In this document: in pieces, positions 1-8,081 of the stretch
Numbering within the stretch: position 1 is the first letter of the stretch
Layout: each line of letters opens with the position of its first letter
Source: Bacteroidales bacterium
GTDB taxonomy: Bacteria; Bacteroidota; Bacteroidia; Bacteroidales; GWF2-38-335
Length of the DNA: 37,901 bases
NCBI GenBank assembly: GCA_016936815.1
Contig: JAFGXD010000168.1
Span: 1 to 37,901, forward strand
Direction of reading: 5' to 3'
Program-made: the position numbers and the translations under genes
Notes under the pieces: generated by a model
The model's input: only the letters and a program-made list of their open reading frames with translations
Database searches by the model: none
What the model was told of the DNA's origin: nothing

Positions 1-70
1 AATTCTTTCTTCCAATCATCATTACATTACGGCGGGTTTGGGGAATACAATGTTCGGGGCTAGAAAGGTT

Positions 71-88
71 TAACTCCTAGCGGAGTAT
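71..88. repeat. ACTCC-N4-GGAGT palindrome in a REP-like intergenic element
   Basis: The short inverted repeat ACTCC-TAGC-GGAGT sits just downstream of the response regulator gene, in a stretch with G-rich patches (about 31-60). The same stem with a different loop occurs at 2935-2950, on the other side of the two-component gene pair. I recall similar ACTCC...GGAGT intergenic repeats in Bacteroidota genomes but cannot verify this here. It may be a dispersed palindromic repeat or a weak terminator for the minus-strand operon. Confidence 0.45.
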
Positions 89-112
89 ATTGCTTTGGAA
101 AAATTGAATTAT

Positions 113-190
113 AAACGAATTACGAAATAACGACAAACAAAATAACAACAAACGACAAACGAATTAACGACAAACGAACTAACAACAAAC
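113..190. repeat. Degenerate short direct repeats (AACGACAAACGAA-type), left copy
   Basis: This tract is made of imperfect units of the form ACGACAAACGAAnTA. It shares a 21-base perfect match (157-177) and a 16-base match (cgaaataacgacaaac at 123-138) with the tract at 2968-3040, in the same orientation. The two tracts bracket the response regulator and histidine kinase genes. The last bases overlap the 3' end of the response regulator gene, whose stop is at 179. Function is unknown. Confidence 0.75.
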
Positions 191-829
191 CACCCCCCTC
201 TCAATCGCCTCCCTAATTAACTGCGCCGTTGAACTTACTTTAAATTTGTTCCTGAGATTCTGACGGTGAGTTTTAACTGTTTTGTCGGATATAATTAACC
301 GGTCGGCTATTTGTTTGTCGGTTAGCCCTGCTACTATGTTTGTTAATATTTCTTTCTCTCTTTCCGAAAGACTAATTTGTAAAGAAAAATCGTCATCCAG
401 CTCTTTAACTGCCTCTTGCTTATTGGTCTGCTGAAAAAAGGTCTCCCCCCTGCTTAAGACTTCCAATGCCGTAAATAACTCCTCTCTTGAATGGGTTTTA
501 GAAAGATATCCATCAATTTTTTCATCTCTTAATTTTGCCATTAATTGCTTTCCGGTATAGGTGGTGAGAACCAATATTTTAATCTGTGGATATTGCTTTT
601 TAACCTTTCTGCAGGTTTCCATTATGTCGGATGATCCATCGTTTAAATTCAGGTCAACTATGGCTATTTCAATATGTTTGTTTAGTTGAGACAATTTTAG
701 AAAAAATTCATTGCTACTGTTTGCTACAGCCACAAGGTTAAATTTATTGCTCTTAGAAAGCGAATATTCTATTCCGTCAAGTACTATTTGATGATCGTCT
801 AATGCTATAATATTTACTTTAGTTTCCAT
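179..829 (-). CDS. NarL/LuxR-type response regulator
   Basis: Cytoplasmic two-component response regulator of 216 residues. The N-terminal receiver domain (about 5-125) shows the acidic pair DD at 11-12, the likely phospho-acceptor Asp59 in IAIVDLNL, and the conserved Lys near KTHS. The C-terminal LuxR/NarL helix-turn-helix (about 150-210) contains LSEREKEIL and DKTVKTHRQNL, typical of DNA-binding regulators. The gene starts three bases after the stop of the TPR histidine kinase, so the two are almost certainly co-transcribed and form a cognate pair. Target genes cannot be read from the sequence. The pair is bracketed by short repeats. I am confident of the family but not of the signal. Confidence 0.93.
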   Translation of the reverse strand: METKVNIIALDDHQIVLDGIEYSLSKSNKFNLVAVANSSNEFFLKLSQLNKHIEIAIVDLNLNDGSSDIMETCRKVKKQYPQIKILVLTTYTGKQLMAKLRDEKIDGYLSKTHSREELFTALEVLSRGETFFQQTNKQEAVKELDDDFSLQISLSEREKEILTNIVAGLTDKQIADRLIISDKTVKTHRQNLRNKFKVSSTAQLIREAIERGVVCC

Positions 830-832
830 GTT

Positions 833-2968
833 TTACAGATTTTTTGGAAATATTACCAAAGTTTTGCATCCACTTCCCGGTTTGGTCTCTATTTCAAGTT
901 TCCCATTATAATACTCAACTCTTTGAGCTATATTATTTAAACCCATGCCTTTGCTTGTTGTGTTTTGGTCAAATCCTTTGCCGTCGTCTTCCACAATTAC
1001 TTCAAAATGGGTTTCATTCTTAAGATTAAGTTTTATTTTTTTTGCTTCCGAATGTTTTATTGAGTTAATAATTAGCTCCTGAGCAGTTCTGTAAATTGCT
1101 GTCTTAAGGTCGGAATCAGGCTGTTTGTTGGTTTCCCAACCATTGAGGTTAAATTCAATTATGGCCTTAGAGCTTAAAGAAATTTCATCTATAAAATCGC
1201 CCAAACTTTCGGTTATGTCTCTATCTAAACTCGCAAAATGAGCCAATTGATGAGAAAACATCCGTACTTTTCTATAAGATGCTGTTACTTCTTTTTCAAC
1301 CTTATATAAAATTGAAATCTCGGGGTAATCGCCTGTTAAATTTGTTAGAATATTGCCCGCTCCGGCCAGACTGTTTCCTACGTCGTCGTGCAATTCTACC
1401 GCAATTTTTCTTCTTTCTTCTTCCTGTCCTTCTAAATGTGCCTTAATGGTATTATGCTTCATTTTTACTTCCAGGTTCTTTTTCTTCTGTTTGAAATAGA
1501 AAGCAATTGCAATAACCACAATTGTTAAAAGAAATAGCCCCGAAACAAGAAATAGTATGCTTATTCTGTTCTTTTCAATCTTTATATCCTTAATTCTTCC
1601 TGCCAGATTTTGCTCCTTAATTTGCTGTTGCTGTGTGGAAATTACATACTCTTTTTCATTTAGCTCGTATTGTGTTTTAAGCTCAAGAATGTATTTTCTG
1701 GTTTTTGTATTTACTAAAGAATCCGATATGCTTTGGTTCAATTTATAATAATTTAGTGCATCTTTGTAATTACCGGTTCTTTCAGATATTTTCGACATTT
1801 CCAATGCCAATATTTTCTGCATATCCATAAAATTATTGTCAACTGCAAGTTTGTAGCTTTCCTTAATAAATTGTATAGATTCGACATTATTCAATCTTTC
1901 AAAACATAAACCTTTTAGATATAAACTTTTACACAAACCATACACATGATTTGTTTGTAAATTTATTTTTTCGGCTTCCTCTGCATAGCTTAAAGCTAAA
2001 TTTATTTTTTGTAACTCGTAATATACAATTCCAATGTTTACAAGCGATGCAGCAAGACCAACTTTGTCGGAAACTTCTTTTCGTAAACCCATTTCCTTTG
2101 TGTAATTCTCCAAGGCATCTTTAAAATTCCTTTGTTTGGAAAGAATGTTTCCTAAATTTCCATAAGAATTTGCCAGACCATATTTATTGTTAGTTTTAAG
2201 ATAAATATCTAAGGCTTTTTCAAAATAACTTACCGAAATATCGTAATTGCTTAATGTGTCGGCAGAAAAATCGGAAATATTTTCAGCCAAATCCTCATAA
2301 ATCAAACCCAAATTAATATAGCAACTGGCTTTTCCGTTTTCAAAATTTAGCTTGTCGAAAATTTTTAGGGCTTGTAGCTGATATTCTTCTGCTTTCAAGT
2401 ATTTTCCCCATACAAAATACACGTTTCCAATATTGTTTAATGTTATTCCAACTCCTTTTTCGTCTTTTTCCTTCTCCTTAAGCTCTCTAGCAAATTCGTA
2501 CTGTTCTATGGCTTCTTTGTAAGTTCCAAGGTTAAAAAGAATATTTCCAATATTGTTATAAACTTTCGAAAGTCCTGTATTGTTGCCATTGCTCTTAAAA
2601 ATATCTGCTGCCAAATTCAAATACTCTATTGCTTTTTCGTATTCGTTTTTGTTTGAATAGGCCACCCCAATAATTAATTTACTTTCTCCCTCAACTTCAA
2701 CATTTCCTTCCTTTATGGAATTCTCAATTGTTTCTAAAAGAATCGTAATAGTACTATCCGGATTCGACAATAACAACAATCTGGCATATTCAACCTGATT
2801 CTTAAGTTGAATTGTCTTATCCTGTGAAACAAGTTGATTTACAAATAAAACCGCAAAGAATATTACAAAATATTTTTTCAAAATGAATTGAATTATTAAA
2901 AGATAAAGGAAATAAAAAAAACAGATTTCTCTACTACTCCTTTTGGAGTATTTTTTTTTTGAATTCAA
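833..2968 (-). CDS. TPR-containing sensor histidine kinase (HisKA_3/HPK7 type)
   Basis: Membrane sensor kinase. In order it has a hydrophobic export segment, about seven TPR-like repeats (roughly 60-430) predicted periplasmic, a short coiled coil, one membrane helix (about 468-490), a dimerisation/phospho-acceptor domain with His527 in VELHDDVG, and a HATPase domain (NSIKHSEA, DDGKGFD, GMGLNN). It should phosphorylate the adjacent NarL-type regulator. The start is doubtful. The ATG at 2968 gives an odd 29-residue Lys/Ser and aromatic-rich extension encoded through a palindrome and poly-A run. A TTG at 2881 instead gives a normal signal peptide beginning KKYFVIFF and ending near VSQ. I give the outer extent but favour the TTG start. 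The ligand is unknown. Confidence 0.9.
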   Translation of the reverse strand: MNSKKKYSKRSSREICFFYFLYLLIIQFILKKYFVIFFAVLFVNQLVSQDKTIQLKNQVEYARLLLLSNPDSTITILLETIENSIKEGNVEVEGESKLIIGVAYSNKNEYEKAIEYLNLAADIFKSNGNNTGLSKVYNNIGNILFNLGTYKEAIEQYEFARELKEKEKDEKGVGITLNNIGNVYFVWGKYLKAEEYQLQALKIFDKLNFENGKASCYINLGLIYEDLAENISDFSADTLSNYDISVSYFEKALDIYLKTNNKYGLANSYGNLGNILSKQRNFKDALENYTKEMGLRKEVSDKVGLAASLVNIGIVYYELQKINLALSYAEEAEKINLQTNHVYGLCKSLYLKGLCFERLNNVESIQFIKESYKLAVDNNFMDMQKILALEMSKISERTGNYKDALNYYKLNQSISDSLVNTKTRKYILELKTQYELNEKEYVISTQQQQIKEQNLAGRIKDIKIEKNRISILFLVSGLFLLTIVVIAIAFYFKQKKKNLEVKMKHNTIKAHLEGQEEERRKIAVELHDDVGNSLAGAGNILTNLTGDYPEISILYKVEKEVTASYRKVRMFSHQLAHFASLDRDITESLGDFIDEISLSSKAIIEFNLNGWETNKQPDSDLKTAIYRTAQELIINSIKHSEAKKIKLNLKNETHFEVIVEDDGKGFDQNTTSKGMGLNNIAQRVEYYNGKLEIETKPGSGCKTLVIFPKNL
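2935..2960. repeat. TACTCC-TTTT-GGAGTA palindrome with adjacent T tract
   Basis: A perfect six-base stem with a TTTT loop is followed on the plus strand by ten T residues. It has the same stem core as the palindrome at 71-88. It lies inside the doubtful N-terminal extension of the histidine kinase gene, which suggests it is really non-coding 5' sequence. It could be a repeat element or a plus-strand terminator-like hairpin. Confidence 0.5.
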
Positions 2969-3040
2969 AACGAATTAACGACAAACGACAAACCAAGCAA
3001 CCACAAACGAATAAACAACAAACGAAATAACGACAAACTA
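2968..3040. repeat. Degenerate short direct repeats (AACGACAAACGAA-type), right copy
   Basis: Second tract of the same repeat family seen at 113-190, filling nearly the whole gap between the histidine kinase and the SpoIIE phosphatase gene. The 21 bases at 2968-2988 match 157-177 exactly, and 3023-3038 match 123-138 exactly, both in the same orientation. Confidence 0.75.
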
Positions 3041-3045
3041 CTTAA

Positions 3046-5079
3046 CTAATCCATTCTAACACCAATAACCAGAATATCGTCTATTTGTTCGAAATGATCG
3101 TTGTTTTGAACAGGATCGTGATGAGCTTTCCAGTTTTCAATGGTTTCGTCTAATATCTTGAATTGTTCATGCATACCTCTTGGTTGGATTTCCAATAGCA
3201 ATTCCTTAAAGGTTTTATACATAAACTTCTTGCCTCTAGGACCTCCAAATTGGTCGGCATAACCATCGGAAAATACATAGATAGAATCACCTTTTACTAA
3301 TTCTATTTCCTTATTTGTAAACGAAACTATTTCCTCACCGTAAATACCAATTGGCATTTTGTCGGCTTTTATTTCGTAAAGAATATGTGTATCGTTTTCA
3401 ACAGTTTTGGCATCTTCAATAACCGGACTATCTTTTAGTCTAACCAAATACATTGGATTGTTTGCTCCCGCATATTGAATCGATTTCCCATTCTTTTCAA
3501 TAACTACCATAGCTATATCCATTCCGTCTTTTGCTTCACCTTCCTTACCGGTTTGCCTTAGAGCTTTTATTACTTGTGCACGCAATAGATTTAATATTTC
3601 GTTAGCGCTGTGTTTTGTTCCTTTGTTTACTATTTCGTTAAGAAAAGCAACTCCCAACATACTCATAAAGGCTCCCGGAACTCCGTGTCCTGTACAGTCG
3701 GCAGCAGCAACAATAACAGAATCTTCGTATTCTGTAAACCAGTAATAATCTCCGGAAACAATGTCTCTTGGTTTGTTAAGAATGAAATAAGAGTCTAAAT
3801 TTCTTCCTATATAATCTTCCGGAGGTAATATTGCTCTTTGAATTCTTTGCGCATAAACAATACTATCCATAATTTCTTCCTTTTGTTCTATAATTTGGTC
3901 GCGCTGTATTTCAATAGCATCTCTTTGTGTTTCAATTTCTTCTTTCTGCTGACGAATTTCTTCGTTTTGCTCCATTATGGCAATATTCTTTTCGTTTAAG
4001 AGCTTATTTGCTTTCTTCTTAATCTTGTATGAACGGTAAATAAAATATCCTAAGCCGGCCATTACCAGTGAAAGAAAAACAAAAAGGTAAATAATAAGAT
4101 TTTGTGTGTTTACTTTATCTATCAGGTGAGATAATTCCGATTCTTGCTTCTTAATCTCAGCTTTCTGTTTTTCAAGAAATGCTTCCTGAACTTTAATTTC
4201 TTTTGTCTGCTTTTCTAGTTTTGCTGTTTTTTCGTCTAGTTCTTTGGTTTTTCTTTCCAGTTCAGCCGATTTTTCGTCTAGTTCTTTGGTTTTTGCGGCA
4301 AGTTCTTCTTGTTTCTGATTAACATCATTAATAAGTCTGGTAAGCTCCATCCTCTGCACATCAATCATTGCTTGTTGCTTCTTTATTTCTTCTCGCTGAA
4401 CTTCTATTCTTTTTGTTTGTTCAGCAATTTCCTTCATTTGCTTTTCAATTTCAGCTTTTTGTTGCTCAATTTGTTTAGACTGTTGCTCAACAACCTGTTT
4501 TTCAGCTTCTAACAATTTCTCGGTGCGTTCGTAAAGTTCTTCCCAATCGGTTTTATTTTTTACAGAACCGGCAAGGAATAATGCGGGTAATACAAATCCT
4601 TCGGCTGTAACTTTTTTCTCGTTTATTTCATACCTTTTTATGCCTTTTGGATCTACAATGAAGTTAATCATTGATGTATGATACTCATAGTTTTCAGTTA
4701 TTAATAGAATTTTTTTGCCTGCTATTTTGTTTGAAGCCAAATAAATATCGGTTTTTGTTTCATGTTTTTCAAAATATAAAACCTGAATATTATCTGCCTC
4801 GTCTAATGAATTTAAGTGCACTATTTTTATTGGTTTTCCATGAACTGTTATTCTCTTAGCTGCCTCGGTATTTAATGCATCGAAAAGAGATTTGTCTTTT
4901 TCAATAATCCCCAGATTATACTCGGTAATACTTCCTTCATTTGGCCAGGTAACCTGACTTACAATATCAAGAATATAGCGTGAACGCGCTTCGTCGGTAA
5001 AGGTTTTTGTCTGTGCAAATGAACCGAATGAGTTCGTTAATAACACAAATAAGAACAAGACAGAAAATATGTTTTTCAT
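3046..5079 (-). CDS. YfiR-like / coiled-coil / SpoIIE-type protein phosphatase
   Basis: Membrane-bound PP2C-like Ser/Thr phosphatase of 677 residues. It opens with a signal peptide (cut near SFAQ, residue 23). Residues about 24-175 look like the YfiR (DUF4154) periplasmic domain. A long Glu/Lys/Gln-rich coiled coil follows (about 175-325), then one membrane helix (about 326-348), a second short coiled coil, and a C-terminal SpoIIE domain (about 430-677). Metal-binding and catalytic motifs are intact: SGDYYWF, AADCTGHGVPGAF, DGMDIAM and FSDGYADQFGG. The architecture suggests a periplasmic signal passed through the membrane to a phosphatase acting in a partner-switching pathway; that role is inference. 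A TACTTTTG box lies upstream. The coiled coil contains a 24-base direct DNA repeat. Confidence 0.9.
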   Translation of the reverse strand: MKNIFSVLFLFVLLTNSFGSFAQTKTFTDEARSRYILDIVSQVTWPNEGSITEYNLGIIEKDKSLFDALNTEAAKRITVHGKPIKIVHLNSLDEADNIQVLYFEKHETKTDIYLASNKIAGKKILLITENYEYHTSMINFIVDPKGIKRYEINEKKVTAEGFVLPALFLAGSVKNKTDWEELYERTEKLLEAEKQVVEQQSKQIEQQKAEIEKQMKEIAEQTKRIEVQREEIKKQQAMIDVQRMELTRLINDVNQKQEELAAKTKELDEKSAELERKTKELDEKTAKLEKQTKEIKVQEAFLEKQKAEIKKQESELSHLIDKVNTQNLIIYLFVFLSLVMAGLGYFIYRSYKIKKKANKLLNEKNIAIMEQNEEIRQQKEEIETQRDAIEIQRDQIIEQKEEIMDSIVYAQRIQRAILPPEDYIGRNLDSYFILNKPRDIVSGDYYWFTEYEDSVIVAAADCTGHGVPGAFMSMLGVAFLNEIVNKGTKHSANEILNLLRAQVIKALRQTGKEGEAKDGMDIAMVVIEKNGKSIQYAGANNPMYLVRLKDSPVIEDAKTVENDTHILYEIKADKMPIGIYGEEIVSFTNKEIELVKGDSIYVFSDGYADQFGGPRGKKFMYKTFKELLLEIQPRGMHEQFKILDETIENWKAHHDPVQNNDHFEQIDDILVIGVRMD
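4229..4294 (-). repeat. 24-base direct repeat in the coiled-coil coding region
   Basis: The 24 bases at 4229-4252 recur exactly at 4271-4294, a period of 42 bases or 14 residues (two heptads). They encode the KTKELDEK-type heptads of the SpoIIE phosphatase coiled coil. This suggests recent slippage or unequal recombination that changes coiled-coil length. Confidence 0.8.
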
Positions 5080-5125
5080 AGAAATAAATTTTAAGCAAAA
5101 ATGAATCCCTTGTTTTTAGGTAAGA

Positions 5126-5133
5126 CAAAAGTA
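5126..5133 (-). promoter_or_regulatory. -7 box candidate for the SpoIIE phosphatase gene
   Basis: On the minus strand this reads TACTTTTG, a full match to the Bacteroidota -7 consensus TAnnTTTG, about 47 bases before the start codon. No TTG at the usual 19-21 base spacing was seen, so the call is weak. Confidence 0.4.
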
Positions 5134-5157
5134 CATTTTATTTTCACAAATAGAAAA

Positions 5158-6375
5158 TCAGTGGCAAATTCTTAGTTTATCTTCTGCAGCCTTTTGGTGA
5201 CCTAAATCGGCGGCTTTTTTTAAATCCTCGCAAGCCTTTTTTGTGTTGTCAAGCGCATGAAAACTTGCTCCCCGGAGGTAATAAATTTCCGCATCCTGAA
5301 TATTTTTCAAGGCTTTTGTAAAATCGTCTATTGCTTCAGAAAACTTTCCTTTTTCGAAATAAAACTTTCCTCTTTTATGGTATGCTTCCCCGCAATTGGG
5401 GTTAATTTCCAAAGCTTTGGTGAAATCGCGCATTGCCATTGTTTCCTTTGCAGCTCCCATTGATGAATAAGAGACAGCACGTTCGTAGTAAGATTTAAAA
5501 AATTCTCTGTTATACATTATGGCTTTAGAATACTCCTTTATAGCCAAATCGTGTTTGTTTAAATTGCTATATGCCAGTCCTTTGTTGTGATAAACTTCCG
5601 GATCTTTTGTTTTTGTTTTTATTATGTATGCAGCAAAATCGTCGACGCTGCCTTGATAGTTTTTTAGTTTAAGTCGAACTTCTGCTCTAAGCAATACAGC
5701 ATTTTCGTTGTTACCAAGGGTAATTGCAGAACCCAGAGCTTTTTCTGCTCCGGTAAAATCGTCTGTTTTATTGCAACACAAGGCATATTGATAAAATGCA
5801 GAGGCATTTGTTTTATCAAATTCTGAGGCTTTTTTATAATGGTCTTTTGCTAGATCGAATTTTTCTTCCATAAAATACATTTCGCCCGAAAGGAAGTATG
5901 TTTCAGAGAGTTTTGAATTTAAACCAATGGCTTTATCAATTGTTTCTCTTGCTTTGGAAAAATTTTTCTCTCCGTAATACAAACTGCCCATTTTTTCCCA
6001 AGCTGCCGTATAAGTCGGTTTTATTGTTACAATGCTCTCTAAATCTTTAAGAGCCTCTTTCTTTTTATTCAATTTTAAATTAGCGTCTGATTTTAAAATA
6101 TAGGCTTCAAAATAATCGTTTTTTGCTTTAATTGCCGCCGAGCAATCTTCAACCACTTTGTTGTAGTCGGCAAGTCCAAAATATGCCAGGGCTCGCCCAT
6201 AAAAGGCTTCCTGGTAAAATGGGTCTTTTGCACAAACTTTATCGAATTCGGCAATAGCAGCCTGATATTGCTTTTTGTTGAGGTTTTCCATTCCTAAATC
6301 GAAAAAATTATTTATCGATTGAGAATTTAGGGTGAGAATCCACATAAATGCAAGAATAGCAAAAACTTGTTTCAT
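5158..6375 (-). CDS. Exported tetratricopeptide repeat protein
   Basis: A 405-residue protein with a signal peptide (MKQVFAILAFMWILTLNSQS) followed by about ten consecutive TPR units covering almost the whole mature protein. Typical helix pairs include AFYGRALAYFGLADY and EAYHKRGKFYFEKGKF. There is no enzymatic or membrane-anchor domain, so it is probably a periplasmic scaffold or adaptor. It lies 44 bases after the PNGase F-like gene and 78 bases before the SpoIIE phosphatase, all on the minus strand, and may belong to the same transcription unit. TPR proteins next to SpoIIE or histidine kinase genes suggest a signalling role, but the binding partner cannot be named. Confidence 0.88.
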   Translation of the reverse strand: MKQVFAILAFMWILTLNSQSINNFFDLGMENLNKKQYQAAIAEFDKVCAKDPFYQEAFYGRALAYFGLADYNKVVEDCSAAIKAKNDYFEAYILKSDANLKLNKKKEALKDLESIVTIKPTYTAAWEKMGSLYYGEKNFSKARETIDKAIGLNSKLSETYFLSGEMYFMEEKFDLAKDHYKKASEFDKTNASAFYQYALCCNKTDDFTGAEKALGSAITLGNNENAVLLRAEVRLKLKNYQGSVDDFAAYIIKTKTKDPEVYHNKGLAYSNLNKHDLAIKEYSKAIMYNREFFKSYYERAVSYSSMGAAKETMAMRDFTKALEINPNCGEAYHKRGKFYFEKGKFSEAIDDFTKALKNIQDAEIYYLRGASFHALDNTKKACEDLKKAADLGHQKAAEDKLRICH

Positions 6376-6419
6376 TTGTTTAAGGTTTTTTGGTTGAAAA
6401 ATTCAATTTCAATGAAAAT

Positions 6420-8081
6420 TTATTCAACAATAAAGTTTAACAAAAGTTCCTGACCAAAGTCGTATGGAAAATTAAGTATTTCTTTTTTTGTTTCAAAATC
6501 GAGGATAGAAATTTTGCCGTTTTTTCCCACTAATTCTCTGTTGCTGTTCCAATACCACCAGTGCATTACCATTCCGTCTTCGAGTTTGTCTGTAAATCTG
6601 AATTTGTAACAACCCGGTGTTAAAGAGATTTGGTGATTGTATTCGGTGGAGTCGGTGTAATTATTTGCTGAAAAAACCGGGTTTCCCATGGAATTGGTAA
6701 TTATTGTTTGATTTTCCTTTGCTCTACCTTTGTCGTTTGTTTCTATATGAATGATAAACTTCTGTGGTAATCTGGTGATTTCAGGAACAAGAGAACTTAA
6801 TTTGTTATTTTCTTTGTTTTCATCAATTTCCCCGTTAGGTAAAAGCAATTCGGCAAAAAATATTTTGCTCGAATAGTCGAATTCAGGAAGAGTAATTTCG
6901 GTAGTTTCCATAAATTTCAAAGCTCCTTTCCACTGATATTCAGATGTTTTTTTGGAGTTTGCAGAACCATAAACAATTTTTAGGCTGTAAAGAACATTTT
7001 TGCCCGAATTTCTTATTTTTATTACAGGATTGGCGCAAATAGGATTTATTCTGCTGTATTCATCTTTTTTGGAGGGGGCAATTATTTCAAGAATTTCGGC
7101 ATCGTTATTAAAATTTGCCTTTCCAAATTCGAAAAGCTGATGCGACATTCGGTACTCTCCACCTTTTTCGCCGTTGTTTTGGTAATTTTCAATAAAATAA
7201 TCTACGTAAATACTATCGTTTGGAAATCCGTAATCTGTTATGTTGAAATCATATTCATCTACTTTTGTTCCCGGACACCAGCCTGCACGGTTAAATGGCC
7301 ATGTTCCGCCCTGAGGATAAATTGGGTTAAAGCCGCAATCTTTCCAAACATTCCATCTAACAAATTTGTCTTCACCAAAGGAATATCCGTGGGTTTTATT
7401 ATCCCATTCGCAGCAGTTTTGCGGACCAAAGTGTCTGTGACCGGAGATTCTGGCTTTAATTGAAAATGTTTCTGCTTGTGAGTTAATTAGAAACCCTGTT
7501 TTTTGCAGGACTGAATCGTCTGCTAATTTTTCGTAAGTGTAAATACCGTTGGGCCAGATGTTTTTAACAGAAATAACATTTCGGGGAGGTGTTCCGGAGA
7601 TAAAAAGGAAGGTCAAGTCTAGTAATTCCTGATTATTACCGGTTTCGAGCAAAATATTGCCTTTAAGAATTGGGGCATAATCTGTAATATCGTACTCCCA
7701 CTTCCAGCCATCTTCTCCGCCCATTTTTAGTCGTTTTCCGTATGGGGTAACAAAGCTTCCTATTTCAAATTTTTCGAAATCTCCGTTTTTTGAGATATGT
7801 AACACGGTGTTTGTAAAATAGTCCCATTCGCCACAAGGAAAACTATCGCCTTTAGTTCTTTCGTCGCATTTAAGATGCTGAACCATAATTATTTTTCTCC
7901 ATTGTCCTGAATCGGGGAAATGAACAGTTTTTTTATAGGAAGCGCCCCAACCTTCCGGACTGGGGTCTTCCCAAGTAAAAGCTTTTACAATTATTGTGTC
8001 TTGCGATTTAGAATTGAAATTAAGCAACAATAAAAAGGCAACAATAAAGAGGAATGTTTTGAATTTACAATCCAAATTCAT
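6420..8081 (-). CDS. Secreted peptide-N-glycosidase F-like protein
   Basis: Likely exported amidase of the PNGase F family, which cleaves N-glycans from asparagine. I chose the ATG at 8081 because it gives a clean signal peptide ([23 protein letters not shown]); the track's start at 8129 lies further inside metK. Using track numbering, three residues align with the known PNGase F catalytic triad as I recall it: Asp103 in CGEWDYF, Glu162 in LLETG and Glu241 in CCEWDNKTH. The family motif RAGWCPG is present at 281-287. About 200 extra C-terminal residues have no domain I recognise and no clear T9SS tail. The start overlaps the end of metK by 17 bases, suggesting translational coupling. Substrate is inferred, not shown. 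Confidence 0.8.
   Translation of the reverse strand: MNLDCKFKTFLFIVAFLLLLNFNSKSQDTIIVKAFTWEDPSPEGWGASYKKTVHFPDSGQWRKIIMVQHLKCDERTKGDSFPCGEWDYFTNTVLHISKNGDFEKFEIGSFVTPYGKRLKMGGEDGWKWEYDITDYAPILKGNILLETGNNQELLDLTFLFISGTPPRNVISVKNIWPNGIYTYEKLADDSVLQKTGFLINSQAETFSIKARISGHRHFGPQNCCEWDNKTHGYSFGEDKFVRWNVWKDCGFNPIYPQGGTWPFNRAGWCPGTKVDEYDFNITDYGFPNDSIYVDYFIENYQNNGEKGGEYRMSHQLFEFGKANFNNDAEILEIIAPSKKDEYSRINPICANPVIKIRNSGKNVLYSLKIVYGSANSKKTSEYQWKGALKFMETTEITLPEFDYSSKIFFAELLLPNGEIDENKENNKLSSLVPEITRLPQKFIIHIETNDKGRAKENQTIITNSMGNPVFSANNYTDSTEYNHQISLTPGCYKFRFTDKLEDGMVMHWWYWNSNRELVGKNGKISILDFETKKEILNFPYDFGQELLLNFIVE

Noticed and set aside
113-190. CRISPR-like array
   Set aside because: Units are short, degenerate and without regular spacers, and no cas genes are present.
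7140-7463. 107-codon plus-strand ORF opposite the PNGase F-like gene
   Set aside because: It is antisense to conserved catalytic segments of the real gene and has no recognisable features.
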